A DNA stretch of 64,000 nucleotides from Streptomyces hygroscopicus (GCF_026168105.1 NZ_LBMW01000001.1:186001-250000), one strand, 5' to 3'; positions 9,526-19,203 are shown, numbered from the stretch's first letter. The notes: generated by a model not told the origin, from the letters alone. A program made the numbers and translations.

Positions 9526-9798
9526 TAGTCCTCCTTCACGAGGCGGTCAGCAGCCAGACCTGTAGAGGTGCTTGCTGACCGCTGACTCGATCACGTTGGC
9601 AGGGTGATGGCGACCATGTCTGTGCCGCCTTCGACGGGCTTGCCGTCGAAGGCGGCCCCGAGCCTCCACTCGACCACTGGGAGCCCCCACGGTCCTGAGT
9701 AACCGTCACTCATGTCCGTCCCGCAGGCGCCGGGTGCGCCGCCGGGCAGGCAGTCCCCATTTCGCGCTGCGCCGCGGGCCCTGGCTCCAGCCCCGCGG

Positions 9799-9897
9799 GC
9801 GTTTGAGTACCCGACCACTCATGAGGCAGGGCCCTGGACTGTGATCACCTCGTGGACGTCACACGGTGCGCATCGCACAGAGCGGGTGGAGGCATGC
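9799..9897 (+). other. Conserved peptide-coding segment in the SARP leader
   Basis: This segment, in frame with the downstream SARP start, encodes FEYPTTHEAGPWTVITSWT. Nearly the same peptide is encoded at 47546-47674 on the other strand. Most differences between the two copies fall at third codon positions, which points to selection on protein sequence. Whether it is an N-terminal extension of the SARP or a leader peptide is open. Confidence 0.5.
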
Positions 9898-10872
9898 ATG
9901 CAGTTCCGACTACTGGGACCCCCTGGGATCTACGACGACGTCAGGCGGCGGAGTGTCCGGCTGACCAGTCCCAAGCAGCGGGTGCTGCTCGGGGCACTGC
10001 TGGTACGTATGGCTACTCCGGTGCCTACGGAGGAGCTGATCAACGAGCTGTGGGGACGCCACGCGCCGAAAAAGGCGGGAAACGCGCTGCAGGCCCACGC
10101 GTCGCGCCTGCGGCAGCAGCTCATCGCGGTGGAGCCCTTCGGAGCGAATGCGCCGCGGCTCGTCGCACAGGGCCCGGGTTATCTGCTCCACGTGCACCCC
10201 CAGGAGCTCGACAGCGTTCATTTCCGTCTCCACGTCTCCCGTGCACAGAGGCTGTTGGAGTCGGATCCCCACGCCGCGTGTGAGCTCCTGCGCAAGGCCC
10301 TGAGTCTATGGCGCGGCCCTGCGCTGGAGGGGGGCTGCCAGGGACCGCTGTGCGGTGGTGCCGCGGCACGCCTCGAGGAGGAGCGCCTGCTCGCGCTCGA
10401 GGATCTGTACGAGGCCTTGCTGCGATTGGGCCTGCATCATCAAGTCGCCGGGGAGCTCGAGGAGTTGGTTACCGCGCACCCCTTACGGAATCGGTTCCGC
10501 GACCAGTTGGCCCTCTCGCTCCAGCGCTGCGGGCGACACAACGAGGCGCAAAAGGCTCGGGACATCGAGCGGCGCCGACCATCCGGTGAAACGGATGCGG
10601 ATGAGATGCGGCTACGGACCGCCTCGGTGCGGCTGCTGCGCGAGGCCGGCAGCGGGCGACCGGGCCATGAGCCCACGGGGCGCTCAGTGGCGGAGCTCCA
10701 CGACGAGGCGGACCTCGCCGAGCTCTATGGTCCGCAGGACGAGGAGCTGGTTCGATTGCGGCGGCGGATCGACCAGTTGACCTCGGAACAGCATGCACTT
10801 CGTTCGGAACTCGACCGGCTGATGGTTCGGGGGGACAAGGACACCTCCGCGCGGGGCAGGGACTCGGCGTGA
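9898..10872 (+). CDS. SARP-family transcriptional activator (BTAD domain)
   Basis: A 324-aa protein. The ATG at 9898 follows GGAGG at 5 nt. The N-terminus is an OmpR-like winged helix (MQFRLLGPPGIYDD, SPKQRVLLGALLVRM, LINELWGRHAPKKA), followed by the bacterial transcriptional activation domain to about residue 230 and a C-terminal coiled-coil-like stretch (residues 270-310, Leu/Arg-rich). It lacks an NB-ARC domain and is of the small pathway-activator class. The reading frame is also open upstream to 9712; within that extension residues FEYPTTHEAGP...VITSWT match a peptide encoded again at 47672-47546. It converges with the LAL regulator gene. It could activate the cluster at 19-48 kb, though no direct evidence links them. 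Confidence 0.85.
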   Translation: MQFRLLGPPGIYDDVRRRSVRLTSPKQRVLLGALLVRMATPVPTEELINELWGRHAPKKAGNALQAHASRLRQQLIAVEPFGANAPRLVAQGPGYLLHVHPQELDSVHFRLHVSRAQRLLESDPHAACELLRKALSLWRGPALEGGCQGPLCGGAAARLEEERLLALEDLYEALLRLGLHHQVAGELEELVTAHPLRNRFRDQLALSLQRCGRHNEAQKARDIERRRPSGETDADEMRLRTASVRLLREAGSGRPGHEPTGRSVAELHDEADLAELYGPQDEELVRLRRRIDQLTSEQHALRSELDRLMVRGDKDTSARGRDSA

Positions 10873-11176
10873 GGCACGAGGGGTTCTGCACCCAGAGCAC
10901 CGGTTGTCAGCGCGTCGATTGCTCCCGGCCTGCGTGACAGTGCGGCTGATGTGCGGCAACACTGCTCGGCTGTCGGAACTGGGGCTCCTGGAACCCGGCG
11001 ATGGCCGACGCGGTCCGTGCCCCGCCGGAGGTGATGACACACCGCCGAGTTGCACTCGGAGCCCATTCCTGTAGCCAGCCGCTGTTACTCGCGCATCCTG
11101 ATCACGGCAATCACGGCAATCACGGCGCGACACGATCGCTCGAGGCGTCGGCGGACCATCCGCATCGCTCCGCGGC
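10873..11176. repeat. Convergent gap with a 9-bp tandem repeat
   Basis: A 300-bp gap between the converging SARP and LAL genes. The only structure seen is ATCACGGCA repeated three times at 11101-11127, the last copy with one change. No gene and no clear terminator hairpin were found. Confidence 0.5.
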
Positions 11177-13912
11177 CTACTCCAGCTCACGCCGGAGAGC
11201 GTTGCGCGTTGTGATGCCCAACTTATGGTAGATGCGGTGCAGATGGTTCTCCACGGTACGCACGGAGACCACCAATTGATCCGCGATGTCGCGGTTCGGC
11301 AGCCCGGTGGCGGCCAACGCGGCCACTTCGCGTTCCCGGGGGGTGAGACGCGCGACGGCGAGGTCGCTGTGTCGACGGTTCTCGCACTCCAGCCACGGTG
11401 GCAGGGTGCCCTGGAATGCGCGCAGCAGCTCCCGGCACGTGGCCCACGCTTCACGGCTCTTGCGGCGCCGGCCGGACGCCCTGTACGCGCGGGCGGCCTG
11501 CGCGGCGGCCTCCGCGGAGAGCGGCAGCGCGCCCATGCTCCGGAACTGCGCGGACACCATGGACAGCGACGGCCCGTCGGCCTCGGCCAGCGCCCGAATG
11601 TGGTCGGCCATCACCAGCGTCAAGCTCCCCGTGGCCTTCTCCGCAAGCAGCTGGGCCCGCTCGCGGAACCGGAACGCCCCGGCGTCTATGATGCGTACGG
11701 CGAGGTGCAGCCCGTCGATCGCCGTCAACGTGCGCCCCGCAGCGGTCGCACGATCCGCAAGCTCCAGGGCTCGGGCAACGGCCCCCGAACGGTCCCCTGT
11801 ATGGGCTAGGACCAGTGCCCGCTCGTAGGCCACGCCGTCCTCGGCGATCGGGGACGGCATGGTGTGGCTCAGTGATGCCCGTACCTCCACCAGAGTTCGC
11901 AGAGACTCGGGGCAGCGTCCCGACTCGGCCAATGCCGCGGCCAGTTGGGCCAGCAGCCGGGTCCGGTCGGCGTGGCGGCCGTCGGACGGGCCGACGACAA
12001 TGGTCCGCCGCAGCAGCGCAACGGCAAGCTCGGGCTGCCCCATCAGGCGGAGCAGGCGTGCCCGGACAAGGACTCCCTGTACGAACGCGGGTCGACACCC
12101 GGTTCTGTCGAGCCGGTGGATGGCGTCCCAGCCCTCGGCCGCGCCGCGAAGATCGCCCATGAGGGTGGAGCAGCGCGCGGAGACCGAGTTGAAGAGAATC
12201 GCCGCGTCCGTATCCCAGTTGCGGACATCGTGCCGGTACCGGCTCAGCAGGTCCAAGGCCCCGGCCGGGTCGCCGAGTTCCGTGTGCGCCAAGGCCACGA
12301 CGGGGAGCAGCACCTCGGTCACGGGCAGGACGGCAGTGTCCGCGCGCAGCACCTGGTCGCCGATGGCGACGGCCTCCTCGAGCCTGTCCGAGAACGCGGC
12401 GATCACGGCACGGCTGGCTTGCAGCACCGCCGCGCGATCGGGCTCGGCGGCCGAGACCGCGCGGGCCAGTTCGGCGTCGGCCTCCGAGACGCGCCGCAGG
12501 TTGCACGCCATGTTGACCAACCGGGCGTGAGCCGCGGCGATGTACTCCGAGTGGGACACCTCCACACCGGATCCGAGCGCTGTGGCCAGTACCGCCTCGG
12601 CTTCCTCATAGCACCCGTTGCCGACCAGAACCTGGCCGAGCAGCAGCGCGGTCCGGACGCAGTCCGTGGCGTGATCCGGGTCCTGCGATTCGTGCTTCAC
12701 CGCGCGGCAGAGTTCCGCCGCGTACTGCGCCCGGTCGGGCACAGGCTCGCGAAGGGCCCTGTCCACGCCCAAGAGAGTGGCCCGCAGAGCCAGCAGACAC
12801 AAACGCTCCGCAAGCACGAAGTCCGTCCGCCGAACGGCGATGCGTGCCGCGGCAAGCAGTTTCTCCCGCTCGGGCACGAGTCCCGCCTCGATGCGCAGCG
12901 AGACGATGCGCAGGAGGTCGTCCTCCCCACGCGCGCCCGAGCGTTCCAGAGCGTCGGCGACCTGACGGCGCAGCCGCTGGGCGGTGAGGTAGGACATCCC
13001 GGATGCCACCACGACCCGGCTCAGCGGTACAGCCAGCCGGAGATGAACGCAGGCCCGGGTGCCCTCCACGCCGACGATGCCGCGCAGCTCGAGCGACTCG
13101 GCCGCGTGGACAAGCCCCGACTCGGCGACGATCTCGGCTTCCAAGGGCTCGGCAACGGCGAGCATGTTGACGAGTTCGTGCTCGTCGGGGCTGAGACCGC
13201 CCAGCCCGACGCGAATGATGTCGGACAGCCGCTTGCCGAGGCGGTCGGTCAGGCCCTCCCAGGTCCAGGTCCCGTCGACGCAGCGCAGGGAACCGTCCTC
13301 CAGGGCGTGCTCGACGAGTTCGCGCAGGATCAGGGCCCTGCCGTGGGTTGCGGCCCACAGGCGCTCCAACGTCGCGGTCTCGGTGTGGCCGCCCAGCCGG
13401 GTGCGTAGCACCTCGCCCAGCTCGGTGCTGTCGAAGGGAGTGACTTCGACACGGTCGATGAGTCGCTCGATCCAGAGCTTGTCGATCCCGGCCGGGGCGT
13501 GCACATCCTGCCGAACGGTGGCGAGAACGCTGAGGCGTCCCGCCGCGACCAGCCGGTAGAGGCGGTCGCTGGTGGCGGGGTCCACGAGGTGGGCATCGTC
13601 GATGCCTACGAGTGTCCGATCCGATGAGGTAATCTCCGGCGTCGAGGTTTCGACCGCCTCCAGGCATTTGGCAAGCGACCCGAACCCCTGGGCTCGTGTC
13701 CCGCTTCTCCAGCTCGCTCCGCCGACTGAGAGGACCGTCCCGCCTGTATCGGCGGCCTGCTCCAGCGCGGTGGAAAAGAGAAGACTCTTGCCTACTCCGG
13801 GGCCGCCGACGAGAAGGGCACCGCCGCCCCTGCCGAGAGCGGTCTCGATGGCACGGAGTTCCCCCTCCCGCGCGGTTATTGGCCAGTGGAAATCAGCATC
13901 CATTGACATCAT
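11177..13912 (-). CDS. LAL-family LuxR regulator (large ATP-binding)
   Basis: A 911-aa protein with the typical LAL layout. An N-terminal AAA/STAND ATPase holds a Walker A motif GGPGVGKS around residues 37-44 and a Walker B-like LVGIDDAHLVD around 101-111. A long TPR-like helical middle follows, and a C-terminal LuxR/GerE helix-turn-helix (LTPREREVAALAATGLPNRDIADQLVVSVRTVENHLHRIYHKLG) occupies the last 65 residues. Start choice is uncertain among ATGs at 13912, 13909 and 13903; only a weak GCAGG precedes them. LAL proteins are common pathway-specific activators in polyketide clusters. It neighbours two SARPs on the side of the Pfa-like cluster. Confidence 0.9.
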   Translation of the reverse strand: MMSMDADFHWPITAREGELRAIETALGRGGGALLVGGPGVGKSLLFSTALEQAADTGGTVLSVGGASWRSGTRAQGFGSLAKCLEAVETSTPEITSSDRTLVGIDDAHLVDPATSDRLYRLVAAGRLSVLATVRQDVHAPAGIDKLWIERLIDRVEVTPFDSTELGEVLRTRLGGHTETATLERLWAATHGRALILRELVEHALEDGSLRCVDGTWTWEGLTDRLGKRLSDIIRVGLGGLSPDEHELVNMLAVAEPLEAEIVAESGLVHAAESLELRGIVGVEGTRACVHLRLAVPLSRVVVASGMSYLTAQRLRRQVADALERSGARGEDDLLRIVSLRIEAGLVPEREKLLAAARIAVRRTDFVLAERLCLLALRATLLGVDRALREPVPDRAQYAAELCRAVKHESQDPDHATDCVRTALLLGQVLVGNGCYEEAEAVLATALGSGVEVSHSEYIAAAHARLVNMACNLRRVSEADAELARAVSAAEPDRAAVLQASRAVIAAFSDRLEEAVAIGDQVLRADTAVLPVTEVLLPVVALAHTELGDPAGALDLLSRYRHDVRNWDTDAAILFNSVSARCSTLMGDLRGAAEGWDAIHRLDRTGCRPAFVQGVLVRARLLRLMGQPELAVALLRRTIVVGPSDGRHADRTRLLAQLAAALAESGRCPESLRTLVEVRASLSHTMPSPIAEDGVAYERALVLAHTGDRSGAVARALELADRATAAGRTLTAIDGLHLAVRIIDAGAFRFRERAQLLAEKATGSLTLVMADHIRALAEADGPSLSMVSAQFRSMGALPLSAEAAAQAARAYRASGRRRKSREAWATCRELLRAFQGTLPPWLECENRRHSDLAVARLTPREREVAALAATGLPNRDIADQLVVSVRTVENHLHRIYHKLGITTRNALRRELE

Positions 13913-14663
13913 CCTGCAAGCCCCCGCTTGATGAATGCCAGCATCTTACGTAAGTGATCGCTGAGTGAACAGTCTGCATGTCGAGGGATATGAGGCGGCT
14001 CGGGAACCGTGTGCTCCGCTCTTGCCCGGACAGGACCGGCAGCCGCTTTCGTACGACCGGTTCCTGCAGACCCAGCAGAACTGTGGCAAGTATAGACCGG
14101 CACTTCGCAAGCCCAACTGGAATCACTCTGACGGTGACCCGACCCGCTGAAAGACCAGGTGGTTCCGGAACGCTGGGTTAGGAGCGGCAACATGACCGGC
14201 ACTTCTGGCGTCCGGCGGTCGGCCACTCAGACGGGGTTTCGGCGTCTTTCGCTCCCGGGTTTCAGACGACTTTCCTACGACCGGTTACACGAACGTGATT
14301 GAGCGGTGATTCCACGTTTACATTGCCGAATTGACAGCCTGCCACACTTCCTGGCCAGTCCCGACGAGGCGGGCCTGTACGCCGGGGCGAGTCGGGCTTT
14401 CCCAATTCACTCACCGACACCGTTTACGTGCGCGGAGCGATAATTCGCGTGACGTCAGCCATCAGCCGACCTTGCATGAGATTATCCCGTCCTGCGCATC
14501 CGCGCGTCTCCGTATCTGTGGATGAGCCGTTCCTCGAGCCTGTGGCCGTGCGAAGCAGTCATACGACGACTGTAAGAGCGTGCCGAGATGACAGCAGCCG
14601 GCGAGCGGGAACACCTTCGTGCGACTCTGCTGCCCCAACAACCGCCCCGATCGGATGAGCGCG

Positions 14664-14790
14664 TGCGCGCGACCGGATTCTCGACCACGGCGCCGCTGCG
14701 ATCCTCGAGGATCGTCAGGCACTGCTCGCCGGCGTCGAGGGGCACGCGGACGACGTCCCACTCGAAGCCGACGGCCACCAACCAATCGTC
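14664..14790 (-). pseudogene. Relic of a conserved actinobacterial hypothetical gene
   Basis: One frame reads DDWLVAVGFEWDVVRVPLDA, then a GAVVENPVARTR stretch, before losing sense on both sides. From memory this resembles a family of Streptomyces hypothetical proteins with a WDxVRVP...SGxVIxDP pattern, often near primase-like or regulatory genes. No start, ribosome-binding site or intact C-terminus is present, so I read it as a decayed fragment. Confidence 0.35.
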
Positions 14791-14987
14791 TCCTTGACGT
14801 CTTGGCCTGCGGCCGAGCCGGTCCGCGCCCACGACTCGACGGCTCGCGTGAACGCGGAAGCGCTTGATCTGCGAACGGCCGTCCCTACAAAGGTGGTTGG
14901 AGCATCCTGCGGGCACATGAACCGCACGAAGGTGTTCCCGGGCGCTCGTCGCCGACCGTCGTCGTCACTGACTGTCGTCGTGGTCGG

Positions 14988-15043
14988 GCCGACGGGCCGA
15001 CGGGCTCACGGGCCGACAGGCCGACGGGCCGACGGGCTCACGG
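14988..15043 (+). repeat. Seven-unit 8-bp tandem repeat before a SARP gene
   Basis: The units read GCCGACGG, GCCGACGG, GCTCACGG, GCCGACAG, GCCGACGG, GCCGACGG, GCTCACGG. The array ends 63 bp before the GTG start of the SARP gene, in promoter position. It may be a cooperative protein-binding array or a simple slippage repeat. Confidence 0.6.
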
Positions 15044-15106
15044 ACGACTCAGAAGAATCTTGGGCTTCTTCCGTCATAGTGCGGTGGCAACCGCCTCTGT
15101 ATAGGC

Positions 15107-16156
15107 GTGGACACGAATTGTCACGCACAGGAACGAGAAGACCGAAGCCGGCGCCCTGCCACCACGCCGAGCCGTACCGACGACCCCGGTGCCGGACCGG
15201 GGCCTACCGGCGCGTTGTCGACGGCCGCATCGGTCGGCGGGCCCAGGCCCGTCAGCCCGCGGCGACCGGTGCTGGCCTGCGTCCCCCGGCCCGAAAGCGA
15301 GCCCCGGGTGGCGATCTGGTGTTTCGGCGGATTCCGCATGGCCATCAGTGACCGGACCATCGACTGGCTGAAGGTTCGCCCCCGCGCCCGTGCCGCGATG
15401 CGATTACTCTCCTTACGGGCGGGTCGGCCGGTGCACAGGGAAACTCTGATAGAGGCGCTCTGGCCAGACGTGCCCGTAGAGTCGGCCATGGCCAGCCTGC
15501 AGGTGGCCATTTCCAGCCTGCGTGGTCTCGTGGAACCGGAACGGGGCCGCCGCAAGCCGCGGTTGGTGATCCGCGATGGCGACGCGTACATGCTCAACCT
15601 GCCGGCCGACGCCTACCTCGACACCCGTGCGTTCCAGACCGCGCTGACCCAAAACCAGCGGGCGAGGACGGTCGGGGACACCATTGGGGCCGTGCGGGCC
15701 CTGCGGGGCGCGCTCGCCGAGTACGGGGGTGAGCTGCTGCCCGAGGACGGCCCGGCCGAGTGGCTCCAGCAGGAACGGGAGATGTACCGGCACCAGGCGG
15801 CCAACGCCGCCGCACAACTCGCGTCCGCGGAACTCGCCGCCGACAACCCCCGGGACGCGGTGGCCGCGGCCGAGACGTGCCTGTTCATCGACACGTTCCA
15901 TGACACAGGGTGGCAACTGCTGGTCACGGCCTACGAGCGTATGGGCGCGCCCGCTGCCGCCGAGCGGACCAGGCGCCGGTACACCGCAACACTCGCTTCG
16001 CTCGGCATCGGCACTGCCGAAGCCCCGGTGTCGCCCGCGCCCCGCCGACCTCCCTTCGACACAGGGTCCCGACGGGGCGACGGCGCCACGGCCGACGGGA
16101 GGCTGTTCGTCAACCGGTCGGCAAAGCCGCCGACGTGGCGTCCTACGCCCCGGTGA
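15107..16156 (+). CDS. SARP-like regulator with BTAD domain
   Basis: A 349-aa protein from a GTG at 15107. The first 85 residues are Pro/Arg-rich and poorly structured. A winged-helix DNA-binding unit follows (AIWCFGGFRMAISD, RPRARAAMRLLSLRAGRPV, LIEALWPDVPVESA), then the BTAD helical domain (TRAFQTAL to ERMGAPAAAERTRRRY). The pattern is that of the DnrI/BTAD family. A shorter start near the core domain is possible. Its last 14 bp overlap the 3' end of the opposing sigma gene. The tandem repeat at 14988-15043 lies in its probable promoter. No target can be assigned. Confidence 0.75.
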   Translation: MDTNCHAQEREDRSRRPATTPSRTDDPGAGPGPTGALSTAASVGGPRPVSPRRPVLACVPRPESEPRVAIWCFGGFRMAISDRTIDWLKVRPRARAAMRLLSLRAGRPVHRETLIEALWPDVPVESAMASLQVAISSLRGLVEPERGRRKPRLVIRDGDAYMLNLPADAYLDTRAFQTALTQNQRARTVGDTIGAVRALRGALAEYGGELLPEDGPAEWLQQEREMYRHQAANAAAQLASAELAADNPRDAVAAAETCLFIDTFHDTGWQLLVTAYERMGAPAAAERTRRRYTATLASLGIGTAEAPVSPAPRRPPFDTGSRRGDGATADGRLFVNRSAKPPTWRPTPR

Positions 16157-17927
16157 CCTTGACGCCATCGATCTCCGGTCCGCACACGCTGGTCGGATCG
16201 GTGGTGCTGGTGAAGCGCAGCGTGGTCCGGTCGCCTGGAGCGGTGAACCGCACGGTCTCCAGGCGCCAACCCATGTCGGAAGGTGAATGCCCCGTCGTGT
16301 CGAAAGAGAATCGACGCTTGACCCGGCCCACTTGGACCTCCATCGTTTTGACCGTCGGTGTTTGGCACGTGACATTGCCGGCCAGGTGGAAGCTGACCAC
16401 GTAGTGCCCACCGGAGGCCGTGGCGAAGGTCTGGGCAACCGCCCCGTTGGTGGGTCCGGGCAGATCACCGTTGAGGTCGATCGACTGGCTGCCGTCAGCG
16501 GGCTGCTCGTAGTCCGACCGGTGCACATCAATGGAGTTGGCGACGACCGTCCACGCTCCGATGTGCTGCCCCTTGCGGTAGAGCGTCACCGGAGCGGTGG
16601 CGGCAGGAGAGTCGAAACCGCCGTCGGCGATCAACGGAGCCGGGCCGGCAGTGGGTGGGTTGGCCGAGTGCGTCGGAGACGCCGAGGGCGTCACACCGAC
16701 GTGTGTCGGACGCGCTGAGGGCGTCACGCCGACGTGCGTCGCGCTGGGCCGGGCCGGTGGAGGGGCCGACGCGGGGTTCGAGCGCGGCCGGGCCGGATGT
16801 CCGACCGGCCCGGAGTCCACCGGCCGGGACGGCGTCGGACGGGGCGACGCCGACTGCCGCGGTGCGGGCGCGGTCGTCACAGCGGAGGCCCTGCTGTGCG
16901 CACGTGGCTCTGAGGCGGTACTCGTCGAGGGCAGCGGCGAGGATGCCGTCGCGAGGACCGCCAGGCCGGCCGCGATCGCGACGCCGGTACCGACGGCTCG
17001 GGGCCCGGTGCCTTCGGTGCGTCCTGGCCACGACCGGGACGTGTTCTGGGGGTGCTGCCCGTTCGGCCGTGCCGTCCCGTCTGCCGAGTGATGCGACAAC
17101 GCCGTGGCGTGCGAGGTGACGTAGCCCAAGAACGCCGGCCCCAGGACCAGGGGGCCAAGAATCCCGCGCAGCCTTCCGGAGACCTCACGAAGCTCCAGCA
17201 GCAGGCCCGAACAGCGCCGGCACCCGGCGAGGTGCCCTTCGACGTGTCGTCGATCCCGTGCCCCCAGAGAGCCACGCAGATACGCGGCCAATTTCGACGC
17301 GCACTTGCGGCACTCGCGTTCCATTTCCCCGGCGGATAAGTGCGCCTGCAGATACTCCGTACGCAGCCCTTCGCGAGCGCGGCTGGCCAGTGCGGCGGTG
17401 GCGTTTGCGGACAGCCCGAGCCGAGGCGCCACCTGTGCCGGGTTCTCGCCCTCCACCTCGGTGTGCCACAGCACGGTCTGCCAGCGCTCGGGCAGGGCGG
17501 CGAACGCGCGCCCGACCAGTGACGCCTCCAGATCGGCCAGCACGGGGTCCTCGAAGGAGACGGGCGATGTGTAGGTCTCCACCTCCGGGGTCGGGGTGGA
17601 TCGCTTTCCCTGTGCGGCGGCGCCGGCCGCGATCCGGCGTACAGTCGTCAGCAAGTACGGGCGGAACGCCTGCCGTGGGCCTCCGCCGGCGCGGATGGCA
17701 CCGAGCACCTGGGCGAAACCCTCGGAGGCTACGTCCTCGGCATCGGCCGGACTGGGCGCGTAGAGGCGGGCCAGACGGCAGGCCGCCTCGAAGTGCCGCT
17801 CGTAGAGGATGCCGAAGGCGGCGTCGTCCCCTGCCCGAGCATGCTCGATCAGTTCGGTGTCGGGCCGCTGCTGTGCGTCGTTCCCCTTCACTCCAAGGTC
17901 TCCGGACATCGGCCTCGGCTCTCCCAT
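16143..17927 (-). CDS. ECF sigma factor with zinc finger, membrane helix and extracellular DUF642-like domain
   Basis: A 594-aa protein; the ATG at 17927 follows GGAGGGG at 8 nt. Residues 20-190 are an ECF sigma (region 2 SPADAEDVASEGFAQVLGAI, region 4 LPERWQTVLWHTEVEGENPAQV). A zf-HC2-like anti-sigma segment follows (ECRKCASKLAAYLRG, HVEGHLAGCRRCSGLL), then a transmembrane helix (VGTGVAIAAGLAVLATA), a Pro/Ser/Thr-rich stalk with a repeated THVGVTPSA unit, and a C-terminal domain starting LIADGGFDSPA that resembles DUF642/choice-of-anchor C carbohydrate-binding modules. This matches the concept of actinobacterial ECF groups with a built-in anti-sigma and an outside sensor. It likely senses a cell-wall or carbohydrate signal. 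Confidence 0.8.
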   Translation of the reverse strand: MGEPRPMSGDLGVKGNDAQQRPDTELIEHARAGDDAAFGILYERHFEAACRLARLYAPSPADAEDVASEGFAQVLGAIRAGGGPRQAFRPYLLTTVRRIAAGAAAQGKRSTPTPEVETYTSPVSFEDPVLADLEASLVGRAFAALPERWQTVLWHTEVEGENPAQVAPRLGLSANATAALASRAREGLRTEYLQAHLSAGEMERECRKCASKLAAYLRGSLGARDRRHVEGHLAGCRRCSGLLLELREVSGRLRGILGPLVLGPAFLGYVTSHATALSHHSADGTARPNGQHPQNTSRSWPGRTEGTGPRAVGTGVAIAAGLAVLATASSPLPSTSTASEPRAHSRASAVTTAPAPRQSASPRPTPSRPVDSGPVGHPARPRSNPASAPPPARPSATHVGVTPSARPTHVGVTPSASPTHSANPPTAGPAPLIADGGFDSPAATAPVTLYRKGQHIGAWTVVANSIDVHRSDYEQPADGSQSIDLNGDLPGPTNGAVAQTFATASGGHYVVSFHLAGNVTCQTPTVKTMEVQVGRVKRRFSFDTTGHSPSDMGWRLETVRFTAPGDRTTLRFTSTTDPTSVCGPEIDGVKVTGA

Positions 17928-18129
17928 CGTCCCCGCCCCTCCACAGACCCGCTTCGTGCGTTCCGACCCATCGGATGAACTTGCCTCGACAGCCTCGTAA
18001 GACCCTGGAAACCCTAGCTGTCCGCGCGCCGGCGTTCCCGGGCTCGGCACATCGCGCGTAGTGACACAACGCTTCGCGGAGCGAGGAGGCGGACCGGATC
18101 GGCGGGGACCGGCTCCTCGCACACCGACG

Positions 18130-18753
18130 TCAGATCAGTCCGTGTCGCATGGCGTAGGCCACGGCATGGCAACGGTTGCGGAGCTGGAAGCGGTTCTGAA
18201 TGTCGTGGAGGACCTGTTTCACCGTACGCGACGAGTAGGCGAGCCTGGTCGCGATCTCCGCGGTGTCGAACCCCTCGGAGACCAGCCGCAGCACCTCGAT
18301 CTCCCTGTCCGTGAGGTTGCTGAAGTTCAGCCCGCGTGGCCCGAGTACCTGGCGTTGAACACGACCGACTTGATCGAGCAGCCGACCCAACAGATCCGGC
18401 GGAACCGCCCCTTCCCCCGCCGCCGCCAGGCGGACCGCTGTGACCAGCCGATCCGGGGTGGCCTCTCCGCGCCGGACCACCCCCACCACCCCCGCCTCCG
18501 CTGCCGAAACGAGATCCGTTCCATCGAGCTCCGTGCTCACCAGCACCAGTCGAGCCTTGCTTGTCTGCCCGACCGATCGCAGTACTTGGAGGCTGTGGTC
18601 GGTCACCTCGTCGGCGACGACCAAGGCGACCTTCGCCCGGTCCATCTCCGCGTCAGCGACAACCTCGACCTCCGGCCGCGGTCTGAGCGCTCCGGCCACA
18701 CCGACCTGCGAGATCGGATCATCTGCGCGGACGCACACAGGAATGCGCTCCAT
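18130..18753 (-). CDS. LuxR-family response-regulator-like transcription factor
   Basis: A 207-aa protein; GAGGAG lies 5 nt before the ATG. The N-terminal 115 residues resemble a receiver domain that lacks a clear acidic pocket and phospho-Asp, so it is probably an atypical receiver. The C-terminal LuxR/GerE domain is clear (LTDREIEVLRLVSEGFDTAEIATRLAYSSRTVKQVLHDIQNRF). It sits alone at the downstream edge of the Pfa-like cluster, same strand, separated by a strong terminator. It resembles streptomycete orphan regulators found next to secondary-metabolite clusters. Confidence 0.85.
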   Translation of the reverse strand: MERIPVCVRADDPISQVGVAGALRPRPEVEVVADAEMDRAKVALVVADEVTDHSLQVLRSVGQTSKARLVLVSTELDGTDLVSAAEAGVVGVVRRGEATPDRLVTAVRLAAAGEGAVPPDLLGRLLDQVGRVQRQVLGPRGLNFSNLTDREIEVLRLVSEGFDTAEIATRLAYSSRTVKQVLHDIQNRFQLRNRCHAVAYAMRHGLI

Positions 18754-19148
18754 CCATGCTCCTCATCAACCACACAGCGACACCGCCGAACGCGCGGCGT
18801 CTGTCCGCACAAGCTTCCCGATGGCTCTGGGCGTCTACTGAACGTGGACCTAACGCGTGGCCGTACGGGCCGAATTGCCGTCGGCTCGGTGCCGTGACTG
18901 CGCGTCCGGGCGGGAGAAGCCCCTGATCGGGCGGGCCAACCGGTTGTGCCGGCTGTTGCGCAGCTCGAACGGGAACCGACCTGACCCTTGTTCAGGCATC
19001 ACTCGGACCGGCGGTGAGGACTCACCCGACTCCGGCCGGCCTCGGCACGAGGCAGCCCAGTTGCTAGGCCCGTGTGCTCGGCCGCCGGTTGACCGGTGAA
19101 TTTCCTCGGGCGCACGGCCCCCCGCCCCGGCAGTGCGTGAAACAACGC
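18754..19148. other. Upstream region of the LuxR gene
   Basis: About 400 bp without a supported gene. It must hold the promoter of the LuxR-type gene; I saw no distinct operator. Confidence 0.4.
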
Positions 19149-19189
19149 GGCGCGTCCTTGCCCACCCGAACCGGGGGCGAGGACGCGCC
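19149..19189 (-). terminator. Strong terminator closing the biosynthetic operon
   Basis: 15-bp arms (19149-19163 and 19175-19189) pair with a single G-U wobble around an 11-nt loop. It begins 14 bp past the stop of the FAD oxidoreductase gene and marks the 3' end of the minus-strand operon. Confidence 0.8.
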
Positions 19190-19203
19190 TGACGAGTGCG
19201 GGT

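Larger units (their letters stand above)
13913..15106. other. Long regulatory/relic region
   Basis: About 1.2 kb without an intact gene. It holds the upstream region of the LAL gene, a gene relic at 14664-14790 (separate entry) and an 8-bp tandem repeat at 14988-15043 (separate entry). Confidence 0.5.

Noticed and set aside
9591..9713. Possible 40-aa minus-strand peptide starting MSDGYSGPWGLPVVEW
   Set aside because: Weak ribosome-binding site, no family resemblance that I could confirm, and it overlaps the leader region of the SARP gene.
11101..11127. Three 9-bp repeats considered as a CRISPR start
   Set aside because: Units are too short, have no spacers, and there are no cas genes in the window.
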